Source of the DNA: Lachnospiraceae bacterium
GTDB lineage: Bacteria; Bacillota; Clostridia; Lachnospirales; Lachnospiraceae
Length of the DNA stretch: 63,621 nucleotides
NCBI GenBank assembly: GCA_017518185.1
Contig: JAFWWB010000033.1
Span: 1-63,621, forward strand
Direction of reading: 5' to 3'
A program made the translations under genes and the position numbers. The first letter of the stretch is position 1; each line of letters begins with the position of its first letter. The notes under the pieces were generated by a model. It was not told where the DNA came from, did no database searches, and saw only the letters and a program-made list of their open reading frames with translations. This document shows, piece by piece, positions 35,228 through 42,892 of the stretch.

Positions 35228-35236
35228 TGTTATAAT
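35228..35236 (+). promoter_or_regulatory. Extended -10 promoter next to the dacF start codon
   Basis: TGT plus perfect TATAAT (35231-35236) forms an extended -10 element, and no good -35 is seen. The expected transcription start falls at about 35243-35244, exactly at the dacF ATG, implying an mRNA with no 5' leader. Confidence 0.6.
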
Positions 35237-35243
35237 CTTCCTC

Positions 35244-36869
35244 ATGAAAAAATATTTGTTTAGAGCAGCGCTGCTGCTGATCCTTTGTATTTATACTACA
35301 CATCCCATTTATGCGCAAGCCACCCAGCAGGATTTTCTTGATGCCGCGGAGGAACGGAAGGACGATCCTGTAGAATCAAATGACAGGGAAAAATGGCCCG
35401 ACGGACCTGCCATAGGCGCAAAAGCCGCCGCCCTGATGGACGTGAGCACGGGGGCAATGTTATATGCAAAAGACGCGGAGGAGCGTCTCTACCCCGCTTC
35501 AATCACCAAGCTCATGACCTGTCTGGTAGCCATAGAGAACTGCCCCCTTGACGAGCTCATAACCGTCAACCAGTCGGCGATAAACGCAAACGCCTCCGAC
35601 GGCTCCAACATGGGACTTACCGCGGGAGAACAGCTCACTCTCGAAGAAATGCTCTACGGCATACTGATCAATTCGGCCAATGAGGCCTGCAATGCGGTGG
35701 GCGAGCATATCGGCGGCAGCATGGACGGCTATGTGGATATGATGAACGCCAAAGCTGCCGAGCTTGGCTGCACCAACACCCACTTCGTCACCACCAACGG
35801 CCTGCATGACGAGGATCACTACACCTGCGCCCGTGACATGGCTCTTATAGCCAGGGCGTTTTATTCCTATGATTACCTCTGTACCATCGCCAGCACCCCT
35901 TCCCATCACATCTCGGAAACGGAGCTGCACGGTGAGCACTATCTTCACAGCAAGAACCGGCTCTATGCCGGAGGTGAATACGAATACGAGAAGCTGGTAG
36001 GTTCGAAGACAGGCTTTACCAGCCATTCCCGCCAAACCCTGGTCTCATGTGCAAAAGAGGGCGAGACCAAGCTGGTCTGTGTCATACTCATGGAGGAAAG
36101 CCCCTATCAGTTCACGGACACCGTTGAACTGTTCGAATACGGCTTCAATAATTTTGTGCGTATCAACCCTGCCGCCTCCGAGGAGCGTTTCAGGGTTTCA
36201 AATTCGGATTTCTTTGAATCCGAGGGGGACCTTTTCGGCAGCACTTCTCCGCTCCTCTATATAGAAAAAGACGCATCCGTTCTGGTCCCTGAGGGCTTTA
36301 CCATCTCCGACCTGGATGCGGATATCACCTATGACAGCTTAAAGAGCGGTGTTGCCGGACATATAGAATACAGCTATCTCGGCATACCTCTGGGAGGCGC
36401 GGACATACTTGTGAACACAGCTGCCGCTCCAAGCATCTCCTTTACGGATGGGGAACCGCAGAAAAGCACCGGGACACAGTCCTCTGTTGAAGCACAGAAT
36501 GCTGCGGGATCCGCAAACGCAGCTGCTGCCGGCACCACGGAAGAGCCCAGGATATACATTAACGTGATCACCGTACTGAAATACGTGGTCATATCTGCCC
36601 TGGGAGTGGCACTGCTCTACATACTGATAAAGCTGCTGATCGTTTTACACAAAAGGAACAAGCGCAGACGCCAGATCAGGCGCCGCTCTTCGGAAGTCCT
36701 GAAAAGCAGGGGGGATCTTAGAAGAAGCTATTCACGGCATGCGCCGCTGCAGACAGGAAAGCGCTCGCCTAGCCGCTATATCTTGAACAATAACTCTCGA
36801 TCTGAGCGCGGCTCCGGGAGAAACAGTCAAGGATCTTCTCAGAGAAGACGCCGGCCTCCCCGCCCGTGA
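35244..36869 (+). CDS. dacF: D-alanyl-D-alanine carboxypeptidase (S11 family, DacF-like)
   Basis: This 541-residue penicillin-binding protein trims the terminal D-Ala of peptidoglycan stem peptides. It has a signal peptide ending near IYAQA (about 1-25) and the three active-site motifs S86-I-T-K, S144-A-N and K255-T-G. A C-terminal beta domain, an Ala/Ser-rich linker (about 405-430), a membrane helix (about 443-470) and a basic Arg/Ser-rich cytoplasmic tail follow. A real membrane helix replaces the amphipathic anchor usual for DacA. The start is fixed by the signal peptide, but no ribosome site exists. The last 101 bp overlap the convergent HD-GYP gene. Confidence 0.94.
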   Translation: MKKYLFRAALLLILCIYTTHPIYAQATQQDFLDAAEERKDDPVESNDREKWPDGPAIGAKAAALMDVSTGAMLYAKDAEERLYPASITKLMTCLVAIENCPLDELITVNQSAINANASDGSNMGLTAGEQLTLEEMLYGILINSANEACNAVGEHIGGSMDGYVDMMNAKAAELGCTNTHFVTTNGLHDEDHYTCARDMALIARAFYSYDYLCTIASTPSHHISETELHGEHYLHSKNRLYAGGEYEYEKLVGSKTGFTSHSRQTLVSCAKEGETKLVCVILMEESPYQFTDTVELFEYGFNNFVRINPAASEERFRVSNSDFFESEGDLFGSTSPLLYIEKDASVLVPEGFTISDLDADITYDSLKSGVAGHIEYSYLGIPLGGADILVNTAAAPSISFTDGEPQKSTGTQSSVEAQNAAGSANAAAAGTTEEPRIYINVITVLKYVVISALGVALLYILIKLLIVLHKRNKRRRQIRRRSSEVLKSRGDLRRSYSRHAPLQTGKRSPSRYILNNNSRSERGSGRNSQGSSQRRRRPPRP

Positions 36870-37845
36870 TCATGGAGTAAGCCTTATCCATATCGAAAGC
36901 GTCACGGTATGCCCTGTCTGAAATAAGGGAATCGTAAACGTCCGCAATGGAAACGATCTGGGCCTCTATGGGGATGGCATCTCCGACAAGATGGTCCGGA
37001 TAGCCGCTGCCGTCATATTTCTCATGATGATGGCGGCATATATCATAGCTCACCTTAATATATTCCTTGCTCTGGAGCTCCTGTATCTGCTCCAGTATCT
37101 CACAGCCGCGGGTGGTGTGGCTCTTGACCACCTCGAACTCATCGGCCGTCAGTTTTCCGGGCTTCAGCAGTATGCTGTCAGGGATGGCGATCATCCCTAT
37201 GTCATGGAGGGCAGAGGCGCTCTCTATGATATCCACCTTCTCGGGAGGCAGGTTATACTCTTTGCCGTATATGCCGGAGAGGGTCTCAGCCAGTATCCTG
37301 GAGATCCCCTTTATCTTCTTAATATGGGCATTGGATTCCAGATTACGGAATTCCACTATGGAGCTCATGACCTCCATGAGGCGGTCGTTGAAAGCTTTAA
37401 GCTCCTTATTCTTCTCCTTTATCTGCGCCGTCTGCTGTGCGATTATGCCCTTAAGCTGGGCCGAGCTGTGATAGAGGGCGATAGTATTCTTAACCCTTCC
37501 CACCACTATCTCGGGAGTAAAGGGCTTCATGACAAAGTCCACGGCACCGTTTGCGTAGCATTCCTTGACAAGCTCCGTATCAAGGGTGGTGGTCATCATC
37601 ACCACAGGTATGCGGGAGGTGACACCCTTGACCTTGAGGACCTTGAGCAGAGCCCTCCCGTCCACCACCGGCATATGCATATCCAGCAGCAGTATAGCCA
37701 CATCCTGATGATTCTGCATAAGGAATTCCATTGCCTGCCTGCCGTTCTCAGTCACCGCAACGGTATAATCCTCCTGAAAAAGGGATTTCAGGAAAGTCCT
37801 GTTTTCTTCATCATCATCAGCTATCAAAATGGTGTTTCTAGCCAT
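36769..37845 (-). CDS. Response regulator with HD-GYP domain (variant HD motif)
   Basis: This 358-residue protein has a receiver domain (about 1-122: ILIADDDEEN, phospho-acceptor in ILLLDMHMP, Lys in VMKPF), a coiled coil (about 130-160) and an HD-GYP domain (about 165-350). The GYP part is intact (HHHEKYDGSGYPDHL), but HDxGK reads HDIGM, with Met in place of the conserved Lys. This may change metal or ligand handling, so activity on cyclic-di-GMP is uncertain. It starts 2 nt after fapA with AGGAGG inside the fapA end. Its 3' end overlaps dacF convergently. Confidence 0.9.
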   Translation of the reverse strand: MARNTILIADDDEENRTFLKSLFQEDYTVAVTENGRQAMEFLMQNHQDVAILLLDMHMPVVDGRALLKVLKVKGVTSRIPVVMMTTTLDTELVKECYANGAVDFVMKPFTPEIVVGRVKNTIALYHSSAQLKGIIAQQTAQIKEKNKELKAFNDRLMEVMSSIVEFRNLESNAHIKKIKGISRILAETLSGIYGKEYNLPPEKVDIIESASALHDIGMIAIPDSILLKPGKLTADEFEVVKSHTTRGCEILEQIQELQSKEYIKVSYDICRHHHEKYDGSGYPDHLVGDAIPIEAQIVSIADVYDSLISDRAYRDAFDMDKAYSMITGGEAGVFSEKILDCFSRSRAQIESYCSRYSG

Positions 37846-37847
37846 TA

Positions 37848-39857
37848 TCAGCCTCCTGTAAAGGGTTCGTGAACTATCTGCCTGCCTCTGGAGTAGAAAC
37901 GTGACCTTGTAACATCGGCGTTCAGCACATTTGCTACACCGTTTATCACTATCCTGGTATTCTCATATGCGGTATTCTCAACGATCACAAACACGCGGAG
38001 GTTCTTGCTGTTGTCTTCATCCAGCACCTCCTGCTCCTCGTTGAGCGCAGCCATCTCCTGCTTCTGCTGCTCCAGCACATCCTGAAATTTAAGGTACATG
38101 GGATGGGTACGTCCGTTCAGGGCTCCCACCTTTCTCAGCACCATGGCCATACCGGTACGCACCTTTTCCATCTCCTCCGCAAGCTGCTTGCGACGCCTGT
38201 AAAGCTGCGATGCCCTGTCGCTGCCATCCGAGACCCCGCCGGCCTCAAGAGTGGTCTTAACCTGGTACTTGTTGCCTGCGGTCCCGGTCTTTATGCCCTG
38301 CTTGGCGGACACCGTGCCTCCGCAGATCATATTCTTGGAACCCTGGGTCTTTACCATTCCGAGGCAGCGCACATCACTGTTGAGTATATAATTCGCCTCA
38401 ACATCGCCTCCGGCAAGGATATTGGCATTTTCAAAGAAAGCAGCCACAACATTGCCGTTTGCCTCAAGGCTCCCCCTGCCGTCGCCGTTCATGCCCGTCC
38501 GCAGGATTATATCCTTTCCCGCCTTCAGCACCGCGCTCTCCACGAAGCCGTCCACAATGATGTCCCCGCCGGCCTGTATCACCGCATTCTCCAGCACGGA
38601 AGCCCTGATATATATATCGCCGTCGAAAGCTATATTGCCGTTGCCGTAACCGACATCCTCCTTGAACTCCAGCTGCTCAACGATGTTGAGTATGCCGTTC
38701 TTGATGGAGACAAAGCCTTCCTTCTTTGCCACATAGGTGACGCCGTCTTCAAGGAGCCTTATCTTGTCCATGTTGAGCCTGGGCAGGTTCTTTCCCGAAG
38801 ATGCGGGAAGATCCAGACCCTTCACGGTCTTTCCTATATGCCCCAGCGTGGCGGGATGATAAAGCGCCACCTTCTGCCCGGGCTGGGCATAGCTGTACTT
38901 TTTCTGGGCCATGTAATTGATGCTTCCGTCCTCTTCTATATGAGGCGAGGAATCATCCAGATTATCAACAAAATACTCATACCAGCCGTCTTCGCCCTGA
39001 AGGGACTCTTCGCCTCTGGCAACCTGTATCTCCTCGCCCACCTTCAGGGTTGAGAGATCATTGTCCAGCTGGTCCAGCATAAGTCCGTATTCGATGCCGT
39101 AGATCTTGAGCAGGGTCTGGAGCTTTTTCCTGTTCCAGCCCTTGGGAAGCGGCTCCTTCAGCTGAATGAAGGCATTCATCAGCCCGTCCATGGTGTAGAT
39201 CTGCACATTGGTATCCATATCGGTCACCAGGAAATCCAGTGCCTGCGGATCCTTTGCATAAGCCTTCCCCATAAGTTCATTGCGCATGCGCTGCATATCG
39301 GGAAGACTGTAGATCAGCCTGGCGTAGCTGCCTACGTCTATCTTCTCCATAAGGCCCAGACGTATCTCGCGCATCTGGGCGTCTTTATAATATTTGCTCG
39401 AATAATAGGAAACATCCAGTCCCAGTTCAAGGCCTATGCGGATCTCACGCATCTGCCGGAAGGACAGCTCGGCGCTGTCATAGAAGGAGACATCCAGCCC
39501 GCGCTTGATGCCCTTCTCGATCTCATCCAGCTGGGGATAGCCGTAGACAGCCTTGTCATAGTCATCCATCTTTGCCGCGGCGGCAGGCTTGACTTCTTCC
39601 TTTGCAGCCTCAGCAGCATTGCCGGACATAAGCTCCTTAGCTTCGTCTCCCAGGCTTCCGACAAGCTTCTTAAAGGCCTCCTCGCTGCTGGCCGCCTGTT
39701 CGGCAGGCTTTTCCTCTGAAGCCGTGGTCCCCCCTTCATTCTTGTTCTGCTGTTCCTGGACATCGTCAAGAAGGCTTAAGAGATCGTCTCCTCCGAAGAG
39801 ATCCCCAAGGTCTCCAAATTCGCCGATATCATCCAGATTTCCCAGATCGTTCCCCAT
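37848..39857 (-). CDS. fapA: FapA family protein (DUF342, flagellar assembly protein A-like)
   Basis: This 669-residue protein has an acidic N-terminal region (about 1-110). A helical part carries two near-repeats (RGLDVSFYDSAELSFRQMRE and LGLDVSYYSSKYYKDAQMRE, about 135-185), and a FapA_N domain follows. A right-handed beta-helix (about 395-540) shows repeats such as GDIYIRASVLENAVIQAGGD. A C-terminal coiled coil completes it. FapA proteins are linked with flagella or polar targeting in other bacteria. No flagellar genes are seen here, so the role may be in cell-surface signalling. The ATG at 39855-39857 has GGAGG 6 nt upstream and overlaps the preceding gene by 29 nt. Confidence 0.88.
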   Translation of the reverse strand: MGNDLGNLDDIGEFGDLGDLFGGDDLLSLLDDVQEQQNKNEGGTTASEEKPAEQAASSEEAFKKLVGSLGDEAKELMSGNAAEAAKEEVKPAAAAKMDDYDKAVYGYPQLDEIEKGIKRGLDVSFYDSAELSFRQMREIRIGLELGLDVSYYSSKYYKDAQMREIRLGLMEKIDVGSYARLIYSLPDMQRMRNELMGKAYAKDPQALDFLVTDMDTNVQIYTMDGLMNAFIQLKEPLPKGWNRKKLQTLLKIYGIEYGLMLDQLDNDLSTLKVGEEIQVARGEESLQGEDGWYEYFVDNLDDSSPHIEEDGSINYMAQKKYSYAQPGQKVALYHPATLGHIGKTVKGLDLPASSGKNLPRLNMDKIRLLEDGVTYVAKKEGFVSIKNGILNIVEQLEFKEDVGYGNGNIAFDGDIYIRASVLENAVIQAGGDIIVDGFVESAVLKAGKDIILRTGMNGDGRGSLEANGNVVAAFFENANILAGGDVEANYILNSDVRCLGMVKTQGSKNMICGGTVSAKQGIKTGTAGNKYQVKTTLEAGGVSDGSDRASQLYRRRKQLAEEMEKVRTGMAMVLRKVGALNGRTHPMYLKFQDVLEQQKQEMAALNEEQEVLDEDNSKNLRVFVIVENTAYENTRIVINGVANVLNADVTRSRFYSRGRQIVHEPFTGG

Positions 39858-40281
39858 CCTCATCCTCCGGGGCAAATATCTCCCGCCCCGTCTTTTCGTT
39901 TATGAAGCGTTTGAAAGCGGCCTCCTCCATTTCCCTGAAGCCGTTCTTATACAAAAGCTGAACATGTCCGGCCATACCCTCACGTTCCAGCTCCAGTACT
40001 ATCAGCTCCTCAGTCTCGAAAGCAGAACTGATGGTATCATACTTGAACCAGAAGGAAGTCTCGTTCACCTGCACCTGCACATTGACAGGGTAGAACCTGA
40101 CGATATTCACCACGGCTTCGCCGTGGTCGGCCACAAGCTGCCTGTAATTTACCCATTCCCTGAACCTGTAGCCTAAGTAGAACAGCTGCCTGAACCTTAG
40201 CCGCATATACCTTTCCCGGTAATACTCCCTGTGAAGCTTCCTTGTGAGTATAAAGCGGTTTTCGCACAAAAGCCTGGCCAT
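39829..40281 (-). CDS. YcxB-like small protein preceding fapA
   Basis: This 150-residue protein has a strongly basic start (RFILTRKLHREYYRERYMRLR) and a beta-rich middle (SFWFKYDTISSAFETEELIVLEL, then NGFREMEEAAFKRFINEKTG) resembling the C-terminal YcxB-like domain. That domain usually follows two membrane helices, and none are present here. It overlaps fapA by 29 nt and heads the operon with fapA and the HD-GYP gene. No ribosome site precedes the ATG, and a -10 box ends only 6 nt upstream, so translation may be leaderless. Confidence 0.75.
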   Translation of the reverse strand: MARLLCENRFILTRKLHREYYRERYMRLRFRQLFYLGYRFREWVNYRQLVADHGEAVVNIVRFYPVNVQVQVNETSFWFKYDTISSAFETEELIVLELEREGMAGHVQLLYKNGFREMEEAAFKRFINEKTGREIFAPEDEDGERSGKSG

Positions 40282-40287
40282 TAAACT

Positions 40288-40296
40288 ATTTTACCA
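40288..40296 (-). promoter_or_regulatory. Extended -10 promoter next to the YcxB-like start codon
   Basis: TGG plus TAAAAT (40288-40293) on the minus strand is an extended -10 element. Only 6 nt separate it from the ATG at 40279-40281, so the transcript would begin at or next to the start codon. Confidence 0.6.
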
Positions 40297-40334
40297 TACA
40301 TCATAACAGATTACCAGAGAAAAATACCTCCGGA

Positions 40335-40559
40335 TCACCCCCTGAGCTTCTCAATGAGTTCGTAAAGCGCCGCTGCGGTATTGAAGTTTTCCGGCAGAAG
40401 ATCGTTAACGTTGATCTCGATGCCGAACTCCTCATTCACCTCGTTTACGATGGAAATGATATCAAAGGAATCCAGGATATCATCATCGATGAGATCCTCG
40501 GCGGTAGTGAAATCTATATCAGGCCTTACCTCACTCATTATCCTTATCAGCTGATCCAT
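40335..40559 (-). CDS. Acyl/aminoacyl carrier protein, DltC-like
   Basis: This 74-residue carrier protein has the phosphopantetheine attachment site in LDSFDIISI (Ser of DSF, about residue 31), an acidic helix II and the typical four-helix length. GGAGG lies 6 nt before the ATG, and it overlaps the adenylation gene by 29 nt, so the two are made together. It most resembles DltC, which carries D-alanine, but here an amino acid other than D-Ala may be loaded. It is the last gene of the Dlt-like module. Confidence 0.9.
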   Translation of the reverse strand: MDQLIRIMSEVRPDIDFTTAEDLIDDDILDSFDIISIVNEVNEEFGIEINVNDLLPENFNTAAALYELIEKLRG

Positions 40560-42060
40560 AGTTGCCCTCCTTTATCATCTGCTTTAATAACGCCCTGTCT
40601 ATCTTGGCATTCTTATTCATGGGGATGGCCCTGTAGCGGACATATTCCGTGGGCCGCATATATTTCGGCAGCTTTTTCGCAAAAGCCTCCAGTATCTCTT
40701 TCCTGCGGGGTTCTGCCGACTGGTAGAAGCATACGATGGCTTCCTTTGACGCGTCATAGAGGCAGCATCCCGTATCTATCCCGCCAACCGAGTTCAGGAC
40801 AAGCTCCAGTTCTCCCAGCTCTATCCTGTGGCCCATATGCTTTATCTGGGAATCACGTCTCCCTGCGAAGACCAGTTCGCCCCTGTCATTATAATACCCT
40901 AAATCTCCGGATACGTAAACCTCGGATCTGTAGCCTCCGGCCAGGGGGTCCTGTATAAAGGCCCTTTCCGTCATTGAACTGTCATTTATATACCCAAGCG
41001 CCAGACAGCTGCCGGCTATGCAGATCTCCCCGATGACGTTCTTTTCGCTCACACGGCGTCCCTCTTCATCCCTGAGGAATACCCTGGAATTGACAAAGGG
41101 CTTTCCTATGGGTATGGCCTGCGCAGGATCCGGAGCTTCCTTTATCTCGTGGTAGGTACAGTTGCAGGTGATCTCAGTTGGACCGTAAAGGTTCACATAG
41201 CGCGCTTCCGGTATATGCTCCCGCCAATAAGCCAGGACCCGTCCAGGCATGGTCTCTCCGGAGAACATGACGTTCTTAAGCTGCGGAGGTTCATTTACGT
41301 CAAAGGTCTTAAAGTCCGCGACTATCCTCAGCGCCGAGACAGCCCAGATGATCGTATCTGCCTTCCGTTCCCTGAGATGCTCTGTCAGGAGCTTAGGCAT
41401 CTTAAAAAGCTTCTTCGGGAGAACTTCAACCCTGCCACCCACATATAGGGAATTATAGATATCCTTTACCGACACATCGAAATCGAAGGGAGCCTGGTTG
41501 GCGAATACCGTGCCCTCTTCAAAGTGGAACGCCTCCTCAAAAGCCTGCACCATATCCAGCACGGATCTGTGTGAGATAAGGACTCCCTTAGGGATCCCGG
41601 TGGAGCCTGAGGTAAAGATGGCGTAAAGGGGATCCGTGTCAATGTTAACAGACGGCTCATACGCTTTCCCCCTGTTCTCCGAAACAATTGTCTCGAAGCT
41701 TACCGCTCCGGGGACATCGTTCTTTTTGTTTCTCGCATCGATGATGAGCAGCGGAGAAGTCCTCTCGTATATCAGACTTATCCTTTCCTCCGGAAGGGAC
41801 ATATCCACGGGAACATAGTAATTCCCGCTGTAAGCTGCGCCCAGAAAGCAGATGATGCTCTCCACGTTCCTGTCTATGAGGACAGCCACAGCCTTTCTCC
41901 GTTCCCCGGGAGCCCGGGCTTCTATCCCGGCTGCTATGGCCATTGCCTTCTCCCTGTACTCCCTGTAGCTCAGCTCTTTTTTATCGTCCGCAAGGGCGAT
42001 CCTGTCCGGATGCGCTCCCGCGGCTCTGTCCAGTAATCCCGTAACATCGTACAGCATCAT
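40531..42060 (-). CDS. Amino-acid adenylation enzyme, DltA-like
   Basis: This 509-residue member of the acyl-adenylate-forming superfamily activates an amino acid and loads it on the adjacent carrier. Core motifs are IFTSGSTGIPKG (A3), FDFDVSVKDIYNSL (A4, with the Asp that binds an alpha-amino group), NLYGPTE (A5), YVSGDLG (A7), GRRDSQIKHMGHRIELGE (A8) and NAKIDR with the catalytic Lys (A10). DltA enzymes have a Cys in FCGE (Cys269 in B. cereus) that helps select D-Ala. Here the position reads FSGE, so the substrate may differ. It overlaps the formyltransferase by 4 nt and the carrier gene by 29 nt. Confidence 0.92.
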   Translation of the reverse strand: MMLYDVTGLLDRAAGAHPDRIALADDKKELSYREYREKAMAIAAGIEARAPGERRKAVAVLIDRNVESIICFLGAAYSGNYYVPVDMSLPEERISLIYERTSPLLIIDARNKKNDVPGAVSFETIVSENRGKAYEPSVNIDTDPLYAIFTSGSTGIPKGVLISHRSVLDMVQAFEEAFHFEEGTVFANQAPFDFDVSVKDIYNSLYVGGRVEVLPKKLFKMPKLLTEHLRERKADTIIWAVSALRIVADFKTFDVNEPPQLKNVMFSGETMPGRVLAYWREHIPEARYVNLYGPTEITCNCTYHEIKEAPDPAQAIPIGKPFVNSRVFLRDEEGRRVSEKNVIGEICIAGSCLALGYINDSSMTERAFIQDPLAGGYRSEVYVSGDLGYYNDRGELVFAGRRDSQIKHMGHRIELGELELVLNSVGGIDTGCCLYDASKEAIVCFYQSAEPRRKEILEAFAKKLPKYMRPTEYVRYRAIPMNKNAKIDRALLKQMIKEGNYGSADKDNE

Positions 42061-42887
42061 TCTTCTCCCAACTCTTTTCCGAGACTTAAGCCTATCACCA
42101 TGCCGTCTTTATCTATCACCATATCGCCGCCGGACTCCGGTCTGTTTATCCGGTAGCCGGTGATGATCTTTTCCTTTCCACAGCTGAGTATCCGCGGATC
42201 TCCCAGGGTCTTTGCCGGGCCGTAATCCATGGCGCGCAGAAAGGCGCTGATCTTAGCTGCGGGCCAGTCCGGATCCAGCAGTCCGCCGCCCGGTATCTCA
42301 TAAGAATAGTGCAGCTTATCACCGCGGTTCTCCTGTTTAGTCCCCGAAAGGCTCCCCTCCAGGAGCTTATCCATAAAGCCCGCAAAGGCTTCCACAGCCA
42401 GGTCGTTCTGTATCTTCAGAAGCTGCCAGGATGTGATATCTTCAGAAAGCCTTACCTTTCCCTGACTTATGATATCACCGCCGTCGACGTCAGAAGTGAT
42501 GAAATGCCAGGTCACTCCGCCGTATTCATCCCCTTCAAATATGGTCCAGGCCTCAGCATTCCTGCCGGGATGGGAAGGCAGCAGCGCATGATGAAGGTTT
42601 ACCGCCGTAACCCGCGGATCCTCCACGATACGCCGGGGTATGATGTAGGGATTCGCGGCGCTGATCAGAAGTATGCTTCCTTCCAGGCTGCCGATATCCG
42701 CAAAGGTCCCCTTCTTATCAAAAAAACGGTATTCCGCATTCTCAGTCTTTTCCGCCTGTCTCTTCAGATACCAGGAAGCCTCCTCATTGGTATCGTAGAG
42801 TATGACCTTCTCTCCCTTATCGGAGAGCAGACGGGTGCAGCTTTTTGCCAGGGCCCCGTTTCCCAATACACAGATATTATCGTACAA
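42057..42887 (-). CDS. Formyltransferase family protein in the Dlt-like module
   Basis: This 276-residue protein of the formyltransferase fold transfers formyl from 10-formyl-tetrahydrofolate to an amine. The catalytic residues are all visible: N97 and H99 in AVNLHHALLPSHPGRN and D135 in DVDGGDIISQ. A short C-terminal domain (about 190-276: GGGLLDPDWPAAKISAFLRA) resembles those of sugar N-formyltransferases and of the formylating domain of linear gramicidin synthase. It lies between the SGNH and adenylation genes, 5 nt and 4-nt overlap away. It could formylate the carrier-bound amino acid or an amino sugar of the glycan. The first is favoured by position. Confidence 0.88.
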   Translation of the reverse strand: MYDNICVLGNGALAKSCTRLLSDKGEKVILYDTNEEASWYLKRQAEKTENAEYRFFDKKGTFADIGSLEGSILLISAANPYIIPRRIVEDPRVTAVNLHHALLPSHPGRNAEAWTIFEGDEYGGVTWHFITSDVDGGDIISQGKVRLSEDITSWQLLKIQNDLAVEAFAGFMDKLLEGSLSGTKQENRGDKLHYSYEIPGGGLLDPDWPAAKISAFLRAMDYGPAKTLGDPRILSCGKEKIITGYRINRPESGGDMVIDKDGMVIGLSLGKELGEE

Positions 42888-42892
42888 GCTCT

